Assembly: GCA_016936555.1 (NCBI GenBank)
Contig: JAFGXR010000049.1
Span: 1 to 64,000 of the forward strand
Length of the DNA stretch: 64,000 nt
Direction of reading: 5' to 3'
DNA from: Spirochaetales bacterium
GTDB lineage: Bacteria; Spirochaetota; Spirochaetia; DSM-2461
Shown here: in pieces, positions 51,983 to 60,479 of the stretch
Layout: the number at the start of each line of letters is the position of its first letter
Position numbering within the stretch: the first letter of the stretch is position 1
Translations under genes and position numbers: made by a program
The notes under the pieces: model-generated
Database searches by the model: none
Told to the model about the DNA's origin: nothing
What the model saw: the letters and a program-made list of their open reading frames with translations, nothing else

Positions 51983-54334
51983 TTATTCCTCGTCAAAAAT
52001 CAGCTTGAATACTTCGCCGATCTCTTTCACAGGATGGAATTCAATACCTTCTCTCACGTATTCGGGGATATCATCGAGGTCTCTCTCATTGGGCTTGGGG
52101 ATGATTATCTTTTCGATTTTCATTCTCCGTGCCGCAATGGTTTTTTCCTTCAGTCCGCCGATGGGCAGAACTTTCCCGGTTAAGGAGAGCTCTCCGGTCA
52201 TGGCCAGATGTTTCCGTACTTTTCTACCCGTGATGAGGGAGAGAAAAGCCGTTGCCATGGTTATACCCGCTGAAGGACCGTCTTTCGGTGTAGCCCCTTC
52301 GGGAATATGAAGATGGATGATGTGTTTTTCGAAGAACTCCGGATCCACATCGTAATCGACGGATATGGATTTCACATAGGAGAATGCGATATCGGCCGAT
52401 TCCTTCATGACATCTCCCATCTGTCCCGTGAGTTTCAGTCCCCCCTTGCCTGGCAGAGCGATCGCTTCGAGAATCAGAGTGTCTCCCCCGAAATTGGTCC
52501 AGGCCAGCCCCACAGCCATGCCGGGCTTGGTAATCTGTTTGGATACTTCTTCGCGGAAAGGCGCTTTTTTCAGATATTCCTCAAGGTTTTTCTTTTCTAT
52601 GACATGGGGCACTTCGCCTTTGCCCAGTACGACTTTATGGGCCACTTTCCTGTGAATCCGGTCGATGGCTTTTTCAAAGGAGCGCATGCCTGCATCGCGG
52701 GCATAACCGTCGGCAATGGCGTGGAGAGCCGTTTTATAGTAGCGGATATGTTTCGGTTCCAGTCCGTGCTTTTTCAGAGATTTGGGAATGATGTATTTCC
52801 GGGCTATCTCTATTTTTTCATCTTCAATGTATCCGGCCAGTCTGATAATCTCCATCCTGTCCATAAGGGGGCGGGGAATCGTATCCAGCGTATTGGCGGT
52901 GCAGATAAAGAGAATGTGAGACAGGTCGAAAGGCAGATCCAGGTAATGGTCGCGGAATTCCGCATTCTGCTCAGGATCAAGGGCTTCAAGCAAAGCCGAG
53001 GAGGGGTCGCCCTGAATACTCGAGGAGAGTTTGTCGATCTCGTCGATCATGAAAACAGGGGCCTGGCTCTTGACGATTTTCAGGCCCTGTATCAGCTTTC
53101 CGGGCATGGCGCCCACATAGGTCCGCCTGTGTCCCTTAATTTCCGCTTCATCGCGCATGCCGCCTACGGAAAAACGGAAGAATTCCCGGTTCAGAGCCCG
53201 CGCTATGGACTTTCCGATCGATGTCTTCCCGACTCCCGGAGGGCCGACCAGACAGACAATAGAGCCTTTATTATCATTTTTCAGTTTTCGAACTGAAAGA
53301 TACTCTATGATCCGCTCTTTCACATCCTCCAGGCCGTAATGGTCTTCATCGAGAATCTCCTGGCCCCGTTCTATATTGATTTCATCGGGCTTCGGAGCTT
53401 CCCAGGGCAGATTGACGATGGTGTCCAGGTAATTTCTGGTTACGATAAACTCGGAGGATGAAGGATCCATCAGGGAAAACTTTTCCAGTTCGCTCTCTAC
53501 CTGTTCCTTGATCTCACCTTCGAAATTGAGGGTATCGATTTTTTCCTTGAATTTCAGGTGTTCGCTGCTCTTGGAATCGATCGGTTCGCCCAGCTCTTTT
53601 TTAATGGCTTTGATCTCTTCCCGGAGGAAGTATTCCCTCTGGCTCTTTTCGATCTTCTCATTGATCTGGGCTGTCAGCTTCCTCTGAATTCTCAGCAGTT
53701 CCTGTTCCTTCTTTATAAAGATGAGAACTTTTTCCATTCTCTCTTTTATGTTGATGGTATTGAGGATCTCCTGCTGCTGGTTCCTGTCTATATTGAGGAT
53801 CGATGTGATGAAGTCGGCGATCTTCCCGGGGTGGTCCACATTGACCATATTGAGCCGCATCTCTTCGGAGAAGAGCGGGTTGTTGTCGGAAATGGTTTTC
53901 ATTTCTGCAATGAGTGAGCGGGTCATGGCTTTTATTTCATCGGGAGCTGCAGTTTCATCATCGTCTATATAGCGGACTTTCGCCGAAATCGGCGATTGCC
54001 CCTGAGAAAACTCTTTCACTTCAAACCGTTTGATGGTGGAGATGAAGATATTGATTCCCCCGTCGGGGAGATTGATTTTCTTGACGATTTTGGCAACGGT
54101 TCCGATTTTGTGCAGATCCTGGGCGTCGGGAATCTCTATGTTCTCATCCTTGACCATCAGGAGCCCGATCATCATCTCCGCTTTCATGGCGCTTTCGATA
54201 ATCTGCATATCATCGCTTGCCGTTATCATAATGGGGGTAAAAACGCCGGGAAAGAGAGGTTTTCCCACGAGGGGGATAATCAATAGATCTTCGGGCAGTA
54301 CTGTTTCTTTTTTTTCAACTTCGTTGTCAGACAT
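51983..54334 (-). CDS. lon: ATP-dependent protease Lon
   Basis: A 783-residue cytoplasmic AAA+ protease. N-terminal substrate domain (LIIPLVGKPLFPGVFTPI, about 10-205), AAA+ module with GPPGVGKTS and FMIDEIDKL, and the proteolytic domain with Ser in KDGPSAG and Lys in GLKEKTIAA. Length is typical. SD AAGGA precedes the ATG. No CIRCE element or obvious heat-shock promoter was seen upstream. Divergent from recO. Confidence 0.97.
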   Translation of the reverse strand: MSDNEVEKKETVLPEDLLIIPLVGKPLFPGVFTPIMITASDDMQIIESAMKAEMMIGLLMVKDENIEIPDAQDLHKIGTVAKIVKKINLPDGGINIFISTIKRFEVKEFSQGQSPISAKVRYIDDDETAAPDEIKAMTRSLIAEMKTISDNNPLFSEEMRLNMVNVDHPGKIADFITSILNIDRNQQQEILNTINIKERMEKVLIFIKKEQELLRIQRKLTAQINEKIEKSQREYFLREEIKAIKKELGEPIDSKSSEHLKFKEKIDTLNFEGEIKEQVESELEKFSLMDPSSSEFIVTRNYLDTIVNLPWEAPKPDEINIERGQEILDEDHYGLEDVKERIIEYLSVRKLKNDNKGSIVCLVGPPGVGKTSIGKSIARALNREFFRFSVGGMRDEAEIKGHRRTYVGAMPGKLIQGLKIVKSQAPVFMIDEIDKLSSSIQGDPSSALLEALDPEQNAEFRDHYLDLPFDLSHILFICTANTLDTIPRPLMDRMEIIRLAGYIEDEKIEIARKYIIPKSLKKHGLEPKHIRYYKTALHAIADGYARDAGMRSFEKAIDRIHRKVAHKVVLGKGEVPHVIEKKNLEEYLKKAPFREEVSKQITKPGMAVGLAWTNFGGDTLILEAIALPGKGGLKLTGQMGDVMKESADIAFSYVKSISVDYDVDPEFFEKHIIHLHIPEGATPKDGPSAGITMATAFLSLITGRKVRKHLAMTGELSLTGKVLPIGGLKEKTIAARRMKIEKIIIPKPNERDLDDIPEYVREGIEFHPVKEIGEVFKLIFDEE

Positions 54335-54413
54335 AGACTATCCTTTCTTTTTGTAACAGTCTCCTGTTATACTCAATTTTAGTTCAGCGATTATATCAAC
54401 CACAAGAGAAAAT

Positions 54414-55163
54414 ATGAAGAGGATTCAAAGATCGGAATTAATAGTTTTAAAAAGTGAAAAAAGCGGGGAGAACCACAGACTGGTAACCCTTTTCACTTCC
54501 AACTCCCAAATCATCCGCGCCCTGGCCTTCGGTGCCGCGGGCTCGAAAAGCCCTATGAGAGGGCTGACGACGCCTTTCTGCCTCTGCGAGGGTGAACTCT
54601 ACCACGATCCGGTCAAGGATCTGTGGCGCGTCACCCATCTATCGGGTAAAGATCTCTACGACGGAATCCGCTCCGATCTTAAAAAATTCTACACAATTTC
54701 TCTACTTGCAGAAATAATACTAAAATCTTACGGCGGCGGCGATGAAAAAGCGTATGCGCTCTTTGAAAAAACCATCCGTTTTATAGATCGGGCCCGGGAA
54801 AACGCGGATGTGGAGAAACTTCTGGCTTTTTATCTCTGGCGCTATCTGAAAATGAGCGGCGTTATATCCGACCCCTGGGAATGTGAAAGCTGCGGACGTA
54901 CGGTCGGCCGGAGTGAATCGGTCTTTTATACAGGGGACGGACAATTCTCCTGTTCGTCCTGTTCAAAAGAATTGTCCAATGAATTGAATCATCAGGCGTT
55001 AAACTACCTGTATATAACCTCGGGAATGACTTATGAAGAGGCTCTTACCGAGGAAACAGGTGAAATGGTTCTGGCCCCGGTAAAAAAATGTCTTATACTT
55101 ATAGCACAGAGCCTGATCGGGTACCCTCTGAAAACTCTTGAAACCGGCTCTATGTTTATTTGA
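54414..55163 (+). CDS. recO: DNA repair protein RecO
   Basis: Loads RecA with RecR in RecF-pathway repair. 249 residues: N-terminal OB fold (VLKSEKSGENHRLVTLFT), helical domain, and a zinc site of Cys157, Cys160 (CESC), Cys180 and Cys183 (CSSC). SD AAGAG before ATG. Confidence 0.92.
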   Translation: MKRIQRSELIVLKSEKSGENHRLVTLFTSNSQIIRALAFGAAGSKSPMRGLTTPFCLCEGELYHDPVKDLWRVTHLSGKDLYDGIRSDLKKFYTISLLAEIILKSYGGGDEKAYALFEKTIRFIDRARENADVEKLLAFYLWRYLKMSGVISDPWECESCGRTVGRSESVFYTGDGQFSCSSCSKELSNELNHQALNYLYITSGMTYEEALTEETGEMVLAPVKKCLILIAQSLIGYPLKTLETGSMFI

Positions 55164-55193
55164 TTTACATTGACAAATTTTATTGTTTGTTTG

Positions 55194-55222
55194 TATGACA
55201 ATGGTGGATCATCGTGGTATAA
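55194..55222 (+). promoter_or_regulatory. Strong promoter for the pdp-recJ operon
   Basis: ATGACA (55194-55199), a 17-bp spacer and TATAAT (55217-55222), 62 bp before the pdp start. Confidence 0.7.
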
Positions 55223-55284
55223 TGCTTTTTCACCAGATAATAAAGTATAAGCGGAAACCCTCAAGGGGTTAAGAAGGAGTGTAT

Positions 55285-56595
55285 ATGAGAGCTGTTGATA
55301 TCATAATGAAAAAAAGAATGGGAGAAGAACTGTCTCAGGAGGAAATACACTTCCTCATCAGCGGTTATGTCGACGGGTCCATTCCCGAATATCAGATCTC
55401 AGCCTGGCTGATGGCTGTTTATTTCAAAGGGATGACTTTCGAAGAGACGGGATATCTCACCAGAGAGATGATCGCCTCAGGCGAAGTGCTCGATCTGGAA
55501 GGCATTCCCGGTCCTCTTGTGGACAAACATTCCACCGGCGGAGTGGGCGATAAGGTTTCCATTATTCTGGCTCCCCTGGCTGCAGCCTGCGGTGTAAGGG
55601 TCCCCATGATGAGCGGCCGCGCACTGGGTCATACGGGCGGGACACTGGACAAACTCGATACCATTCCCGGCTTTACCACCGAGATTGATATCAAACAATT
55701 CCGGAGCAATCTCATGGGGTCGGGCATGGCTATGACCGGACAGAGTAAAGAGGTTGTTCCCGCAGATAAAAAGATGTATGCTCTTAGAGATGTTACAGCT
55801 ACCGTCGAATCGGTTCCCCTTATAACGGCCAGTATTCTCAGCAAGAAGTTCGCCGAAGGAGCGGAATCTCTTGTATTCGACGTGAAATGCGGCTCCGGCG
55901 CCTTTATGAAAAACATGGAGGAGGCGGAGAGACTGGCCACGTCCCTGGTCGAAACGGGACGGAGTCTCGGTCGCAAAGTCGTAGCTGTCATTACGAGAAT
56001 GGATGAACCGCTTGGTCACATGGTCGGAAATTTCCTGGAGATTGAAGAGAGTATGGACTGCCTGCAAGGCAGAGGTCCCGATGATCTGATGGAAGTAACC
56101 TTCAGGCTGACAGCCTGGATGCTCGTTGCCGGAGGTATCTGCAGAGATATCGACTCGGCTCTGGCCATGTGCCGCGAAAAAATAGAAAGCGGCGAAGCCT
56201 GGGAAAAATTTCTGCTCAATGTCAAAGAGCAGGGAGGTGATCCCGGGGCGCTGCAGAAGGGATATGGGACGTTCCGGTCCTCCAGTAAAGTTGAACTGAA
56301 AGCTGAATCAGACGGTATCGTCCAGGAAATAGATGCTTTCGAAACCGGTATGACCGGTGTTATGATCGGAGTGGGACGGAATAAAACAACCGATGATGTT
56401 CTTCCCTATGTGGGAATTGAACTGAAGAAGAAGTGCGGCGATGCGGTCATAACCGGTGAAACTCTTTGCATCATCTATACGGAGGATGAGGGGAAAAATG
56501 CCGATGCACTGGCCAAAATGCGGGGCGCCTATAAAATCGGTCCTGAACCATATGTAAAAACTCACTTGATTTTGAAGGAAATTAAAGCAATTTAA
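55285..56595 (+). CDS. Pyrimidine-nucleoside (thymidine) phosphorylase
   Basis: Splits thymidine or uridine with phosphate in nucleoside salvage. 436 residues: MRAVDIIMKK start, DKHSTGGVGDKVS (phosphate loop), MMSGRALGHTGGTLDKL, and KCGSGAFM. Length and motifs fit both DeoA and the broader-specificity Pdp; Pdp-like enzymes are usual in this length class. ATG 55285 with AAGGAG 5 nt upstream is preferred over GTG 55279. Confidence 0.93.
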   Translation: MRAVDIIMKKRMGEELSQEEIHFLISGYVDGSIPEYQISAWLMAVYFKGMTFEETGYLTREMIASGEVLDLEGIPGPLVDKHSTGGVGDKVSIILAPLAAACGVRVPMMSGRALGHTGGTLDKLDTIPGFTTEIDIKQFRSNLMGSGMAMTGQSKEVVPADKKMYALRDVTATVESVPLITASILSKKFAEGAESLVFDVKCGSGAFMKNMEEAERLATSLVETGRSLGRKVVAVITRMDEPLGHMVGNFLEIEESMDCLQGRGPDDLMEVTFRLTAWMLVAGGICRDIDSALAMCREKIESGEAWEKFLLNVKEQGGDPGALQKGYGTFRSSSKVELKAESDGIVQEIDAFETGMTGVMIGVGRNKTTDDVLPYVGIELKKKCGDAVITGETLCIIYTEDEGKNADALAKMRGAYKIGPEPYVKTHLILKEIKAI

Positions 56596-56621
56596 GATCC
56601 TTCGACAGTTTCTTAAGGATC
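56596..56621 (+). promoter_or_regulatory. Hairpin sequestering the recJ ribosome-binding site
   Basis: GATCCTT (56596-56602), immediately after the pdp stop codon, pairs perfectly with AAGGATC (56615-56621), which contains the recJ SD AAGGA. Translation of pdp would open it, coupling recJ to pdp (inference). Confidence 0.5.
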
Positions 56622-56625
56622 ATGC

Positions 56626-58734
56626 ATGATATGGAACAAGAAGGATATAGATTCGGTCAAAGTCAGGGAGATCGCCTCCCTCTTTGATCTCGACCTGCTG
56701 ACCGCTTCCATCTTTGCCAGACGGGGGATAACCGAGCCGGAGCAGTTCCGGTTCTTTCTCGAGAAAGATTTCCGATTTCTCCACAACTCCTTCCGGCTGC
56801 AATCGATGGAGGAAGCAGTCGATCGAATAATGATGGCCGTTTCCGAAGAGGAAAAAGTCATGGTTTTCGGAGACCGCGATGTCGACGGTATCACCTCTAC
56901 GGTTATTATGACCCAGATGCTCCGGTCGCTCGGTCTCGAGACGCGCTGGGCTGTTCCGGTCGGTGAAGATGATTACGGACTCTCCATAGCCGCTGTCGAG
57001 GATTTCGCACGTGACAGCGGAACCCTGATCATAACCGTGGACTGCGGAATTTCCGCTTATGACGAAATAAAAAGAGCTGCGGAACTGGGAATCGATGTCC
57101 TGGTTCTCGATCACCACAATCCCAGGGAAGGGGAGGAACTGCCTCCCGCCTTTGCCATCGTCAATCCGAAACGGGATGATGATGATTACCCTTTCAAGGG
57201 TCTGGCAGGCTGCGGTATTGCCGTCAAGACGGTCTGGGCTCTCTGTCTGGGGAAAACTGACCAGTACAATCAGCGCTATACCATGATCAATGTCGGCAGA
57301 AAAGCTGAGAATCTCAGGTTTGAAGCTGTCAAGGTTGAAAATCTCATGATTGTCAGCCGTCTCGATCTTGATCCCCGTGCGGAAGGAGCCTATGGGAAGA
57401 TCGTTGACTTCCTCTCCGGCGAAGCTCTGTTTGTCTATGACAGTCCGGCTCAGCTCCGGATACTCCGGGAAGAACTTTTCGGTCATGCCGTCGATATTTC
57501 TCTCTACGATCTGAAACCGGAACTGACCGCCCTTTTCCCCAAACTGAAAGACGATACGCTCGACTCGCTCAGCGCCAGAAGCCGTTTCGCCCGATACCAG
57601 GAGGGGGACGATTCTCCCGGTCAGGTTCTGGCCAATCTGTTTATATCCTATATGCTGAAAAAAAATGAGGATCACTTTCAGCCTTTTGCCAAATCCCTTG
57701 ATCTGGCGGCTCTGGGGACTGTCGCCGATCTGATGCCGCTTCTCGATGAAAACCGGATACTGGTCGCCAAAGGGGTCGAGCTGCTCAACAGAACGGAACG
57801 GCCGGGCCTTCAGGAGCTGTTGCTCAAACTCGATCAGCGCGGCCGGAATATACGCACCGGAGATATTTCCTGGCAGATTACGCCTGTTATTAATTCAGCC
57901 GGGAGAATGGGCGAAGCCGATGCGGCCGTCAGGCTCTTTCTCTCGGAGGATCCCGAGGAAATCCATGTTCTTACCGATAAACTCCTGGAAATGAACAAGC
58001 GCAGAAGAGCGCTCGGAGAAGAAGCCTGGACGCGCGTCTTCGCCAGAGCTCCCGAAGTGCTGGAAAAATACAGAAAAAAACTCATTATACTCGTCGATGA
58101 GGAAATCCCCCGGGGGATAACGGGGATTCTGGCTTCCCGGCTCTCCCAGGCTTTTAAGGTTCCGGCGGTTGTCCTGACATCTCAGGGCGGAACGGTAACC
58201 GGTTCGATGAGAAGCCTGCCCGGTATCAGCGTAAACGATTTCCTGCAGAGCCTCTCCGATCTGTTCCTCGATTACGGCGGGCACGATCTGGCTGCGGGAT
58301 TTTCTCTGAAGGAGAAAAATCTTGACCGACTTCTCGAAGAGGCTGTAAAAAAGCTCGATCAGCTCGACAGTAAAAAGCCCAGGGAGGAATCTGTCGATAT
58401 CGATGCGGAACTTCCTCCTGAATATCTGACGCCCGATCTGGAGAAAATCCTCGATATTTTCGAGCCCTACGGAGAAAAAAACCGTCCCCTTGTTTTTATG
58501 TCGAAAAAGGTGAAAATTGCCGATGTAAATATTATCGGTAAGACCGGTGATCATCTCCGTCTGCTCATTGACAGCGGAGAGTTCAAGTGGCCCGCCGTTT
58601 TCTGGAACGGAGCGGAGCAGTACGGAAAACTCTTCGAAAAAAATGATACGGTGGATATTGTTTACCACATCAACCGAAATTTTTTCCAGAGCCGCGAGAC
58701 TCTGCAATTATCCATACTGGACTTGAAGAAATGA
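56626..58734 (+). CDS. recJ: Single-stranded-DNA exonuclease RecJ
   Basis: A 5'-3' exonuclease of recombination and mismatch repair. 702 residues, longer than the 577 of E. coli. DHH-domain motifs: GDRDVDG (82-88; the usual Tyr is Arg), VDCGIS, LDHHNP, and GLAGCGIAVK. DHHA1 and OB regions follow (GSMRSLPGISVNDFLQ, YGGHDLAAGFSL). An insert of roughly 120 residues (about 215-330) between the DHH motifs and ALGTVADLMPL accounts for the extra length. Its stop overlaps the M23 gene (ATGA). Confidence 0.93.
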   Translation: MIWNKKDIDSVKVREIASLFDLDLLTASIFARRGITEPEQFRFFLEKDFRFLHNSFRLQSMEEAVDRIMMAVSEEEKVMVFGDRDVDGITSTVIMTQMLRSLGLETRWAVPVGEDDYGLSIAAVEDFARDSGTLIITVDCGISAYDEIKRAAELGIDVLVLDHHNPREGEELPPAFAIVNPKRDDDDYPFKGLAGCGIAVKTVWALCLGKTDQYNQRYTMINVGRKAENLRFEAVKVENLMIVSRLDLDPRAEGAYGKIVDFLSGEALFVYDSPAQLRILREELFGHAVDISLYDLKPELTALFPKLKDDTLDSLSARSRFARYQEGDDSPGQVLANLFISYMLKKNEDHFQPFAKSLDLAALGTVADLMPLLDENRILVAKGVELLNRTERPGLQELLLKLDQRGRNIRTGDISWQITPVINSAGRMGEADAAVRLFLSEDPEEIHVLTDKLLEMNKRRRALGEEAWTRVFARAPEVLEKYRKKLIILVDEEIPRGITGILASRLSQAFKVPAVVLTSQGGTVTGSMRSLPGISVNDFLQSLSDLFLDYGGHDLAAGFSLKEKNLDRLLEEAVKKLDQLDSKKPREESVDIDAELPPEYLTPDLEKILDIFEPYGEKNRPLVFMSKKVKIADVNIIGKTGDHLRLLIDSGEFKWPAVFWNGAEQYGKLFEKNDTVDIVYHINRNFFQSRETLQLSILDLKK

Positions 58735-59660
58735 ACAGATTTGTCATAACCATACTCATCCTGCTCCTGTTTCAGGGCTTGTATGCCCAGCACTTATTTA
58801 CCGACAGATCGGCCAGGAGGGGTGAAATCCTGAATGCTTATGTCTATCCTGTGGAAGGTATTGAATCGAGCCGCTTCTCCCTCGTAGGCAGTGATGGCCG
58901 GCCTGTTTCGGTCAGCGACGGTTTTCTGATGAGTGAAGGTGATAAATCCATTATCGCCGCCCTGCTCGGAATCCCATCGGATATCGAGCCCGGAAAGTAC
59001 ACCTTGAAAGTATTCTGCGAAACTGCGAAGGGATCCGAACAGTTCACCAAACCCCTTTTTGTAACGGCCAGAGACTTCATGGAAATGGATATCACTCTGA
59101 ACAGCACCATGACAGAACTCAGAACGAGTGAAGACCCCCGGAAAGCCGAACAGTCGAGGGAGCTCTGGGCACTTCTCAGTTCCTTTGATGGAGAAGCGGA
59201 CTATTGGGACGGCAGCTTCGACTGCCCGGTGGAAAATTATTTCGAATCGGCTTTTTACGGTGACAGAAGACGCTATCTTTACAGCGACGGAACCTCCAGC
59301 CAGTCCCTCCATTACGGCTCGGATCTGGCAGCAGTGGTCGGAGAGCCTGTCCTTGCTCCCGCTGATGGAAAGGTCGTTATGGCTGAATTCAGAATCCTCA
59401 CGGGGAACACGGTGGTCCTTGAGCATCTTCCCGGAGTATACACGCTCTATTACCATATGGATACCATGGGTGTTCAGACCGGCAAGATGGTTGCCCGGGG
59501 GGAAATGCTCGGTGTCGTCGGAAAAACCGGTCTGGTTACGGGAGCCCATCTTCACTGGGAATTGCGGGTTTCCGGAATTCCCGTCGATCCTCTTCGCTTT
59601 ATGGAGGTTCCCCTGATTGACAAAAACGAGATTATGGATATTATAGAATCCATCCATTGA
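58731..59660 (+). CDS. M23 family metallopeptidase (LytM domain)
   Basis: A 309-residue secreted protein: signal peptide (about 1-19), a beta-rich N-terminal region (about 20-130), and a C-terminal M23 domain with LHYGSDLAA and GAHLHWEL holding the zinc ligands His, Asp and His. It probably cuts peptidoglycan cross-links or acts as an activator. Overlaps recJ by 4 bp and precedes rpsU by 19 bp. Confidence 0.9.
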   Translation: MNRFVITILILLLFQGLYAQHLFTDRSARRGEILNAYVYPVEGIESSRFSLVGSDGRPVSVSDGFLMSEGDKSIIAALLGIPSDIEPGKYTLKVFCETAKGSEQFTKPLFVTARDFMEMDITLNSTMTELRTSEDPRKAEQSRELWALLSSFDGEADYWDGSFDCPVENYFESAFYGDRRRYLYSDGTSSQSLHYGSDLAAVVGEPVLAPADGKVVMAEFRILTGNTVVLEHLPGVYTLYYHMDTMGVQTGKMVARGEMLGVVGKTGLVTGAHLHWELRVSGIPVDPLRFMEVPLIDKNEIMDIIESIH

Positions 59661-59679
59661 AAGAGGGGGGTGATGTAAC

Positions 59680-59892
59680 ATCGCCAATATTAAAGTTTAC
59701 GACGACGAACCATTGGAGAAAGCGGTAAAGCGCTTCAAGAGAATGGTTGAGAAAGAAGGTATTATCCGCGAGTTCAAAAAACGCGAATACTTCGAAAAAC
59801 CGTCGACGATCAAAAACCGCAAGAACAAAGCTTTAAGACGCAAACTTGCAAAAAAGCTTCGTAAAGTAAACGGTGGATCGAAAAGCTATTAA
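59680..59892 (+). CDS. rpsU: 30S ribosomal protein S21, apparent ATC start codon
   Basis: The frame encodes a full 70-residue S21: (M)[18 protein letters not shown], then [17 protein letters not shown] and a basic tail. The codon before GCC is ATC (59680-59682); the next in-frame codon upstream giving a stop is TGA at 59671-59673, and no ATG, GTG or TTG lies between. The first internal ATG (codon 22) would remove the conserved N-terminus. GAGGGGGGTGA lies about 8 nt before ATC, a good SD for that codon. An out-of-frame ATG-TAA at 59673-59678 precedes it. A strong terminator follows. Confidence 0.88.
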   Translation: MANIKVYDDEPLEKAVKRFKRMVEKEGIIREFKKREYFEKPSTIKNRKNKALRRKLAKKLRKVNGGSKSY

Positions 59893-59898
59893 GAAAGC

Positions 59899-59926
59899 AA
59901 GACTGGCGAAAGCCGGTCTTTTTTTT
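59899..59926 (+). terminator. Terminator of rpsU
   Basis: AAGACTGGC (59899-59907) and GCCGGTCTT (59912-59920), one G-T pair, GAAA tetraloop, then T8. Confidence 0.92.
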
Positions 59927-60029
59927 CCCCCCGATGGGCACCCGATCCCCCCTTCGAATCCTGCCATAAGAAAAATCTTGCTTATTCTGCTTAACTTTGA
60001 TTCACACCCTGTGATAAGATAGCCCAGTC

Positions 60030-60479
60030 ATGTTTCATTTTACAGTGGGAGCGCTTGTAAGCGGAGCTCTGTTGCTGACAATCTATTTCATACTCTCGGG
60101 AAAGCGCAATCCTGTGGATTACAGAAGGTGGATCCAACTGAACCGCCTTGTGTCTCAGAAGGATTTCGAGTATCTGCTGATAGATATACGTCCGGAAAGA
60201 GAGTTCGAGAGAGCCCATATTCCCACGGCTGTCAGTATCCCTTTTGAGAAATTAATTTCATCACTTCCTGTGGAAAATATGTTTTTAACTATAATTGTAT
60301 ATGGGGGGAAGGGAAATCAACCGGTCAGAGCGGCCCGTTATCTGAGCAGCAGCGGTTATTTCAATGTCACCTGTTTCGGGAGCGTTTCCCGCTGGAAAGG
60401 GGAACTGGCCAGAATCGGTTATAAGGGAGATAAACATATTGAATATTCCGAAAAAGGGAGAGCTGATTTCCCGGTTTGA
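60030..60479 (+). CDS. Membrane-anchored rhodanese-like protein lacking the catalytic Cys
   Basis: 149 residues: one N-terminal hydrophobic segment (about 5-23) and a rhodanese domain (LLIDIRPEREFERAHIPTAV, KGNQPVRAARYLSSSGY). The active-site loop reads YGGKGNQ, with Gly92 where a sulfurtransferase has Cys, so it is not expected to be enzymatically active. It overlaps the start of the M16C gene by about 40 bp. Confidence 0.82.
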   Translation: MFHFTVGALVSGALLLTIYFILSGKRNPVDYRRWIQLNRLVSQKDFEYLLIDIRPEREFERAHIPTAVSIPFEKLISSLPVENMFLTIIVYGGKGNQPVRAARYLSSSGYFNVTCFGSVSRWKGELARIGYKGDKHIEYSEKGRADFPV

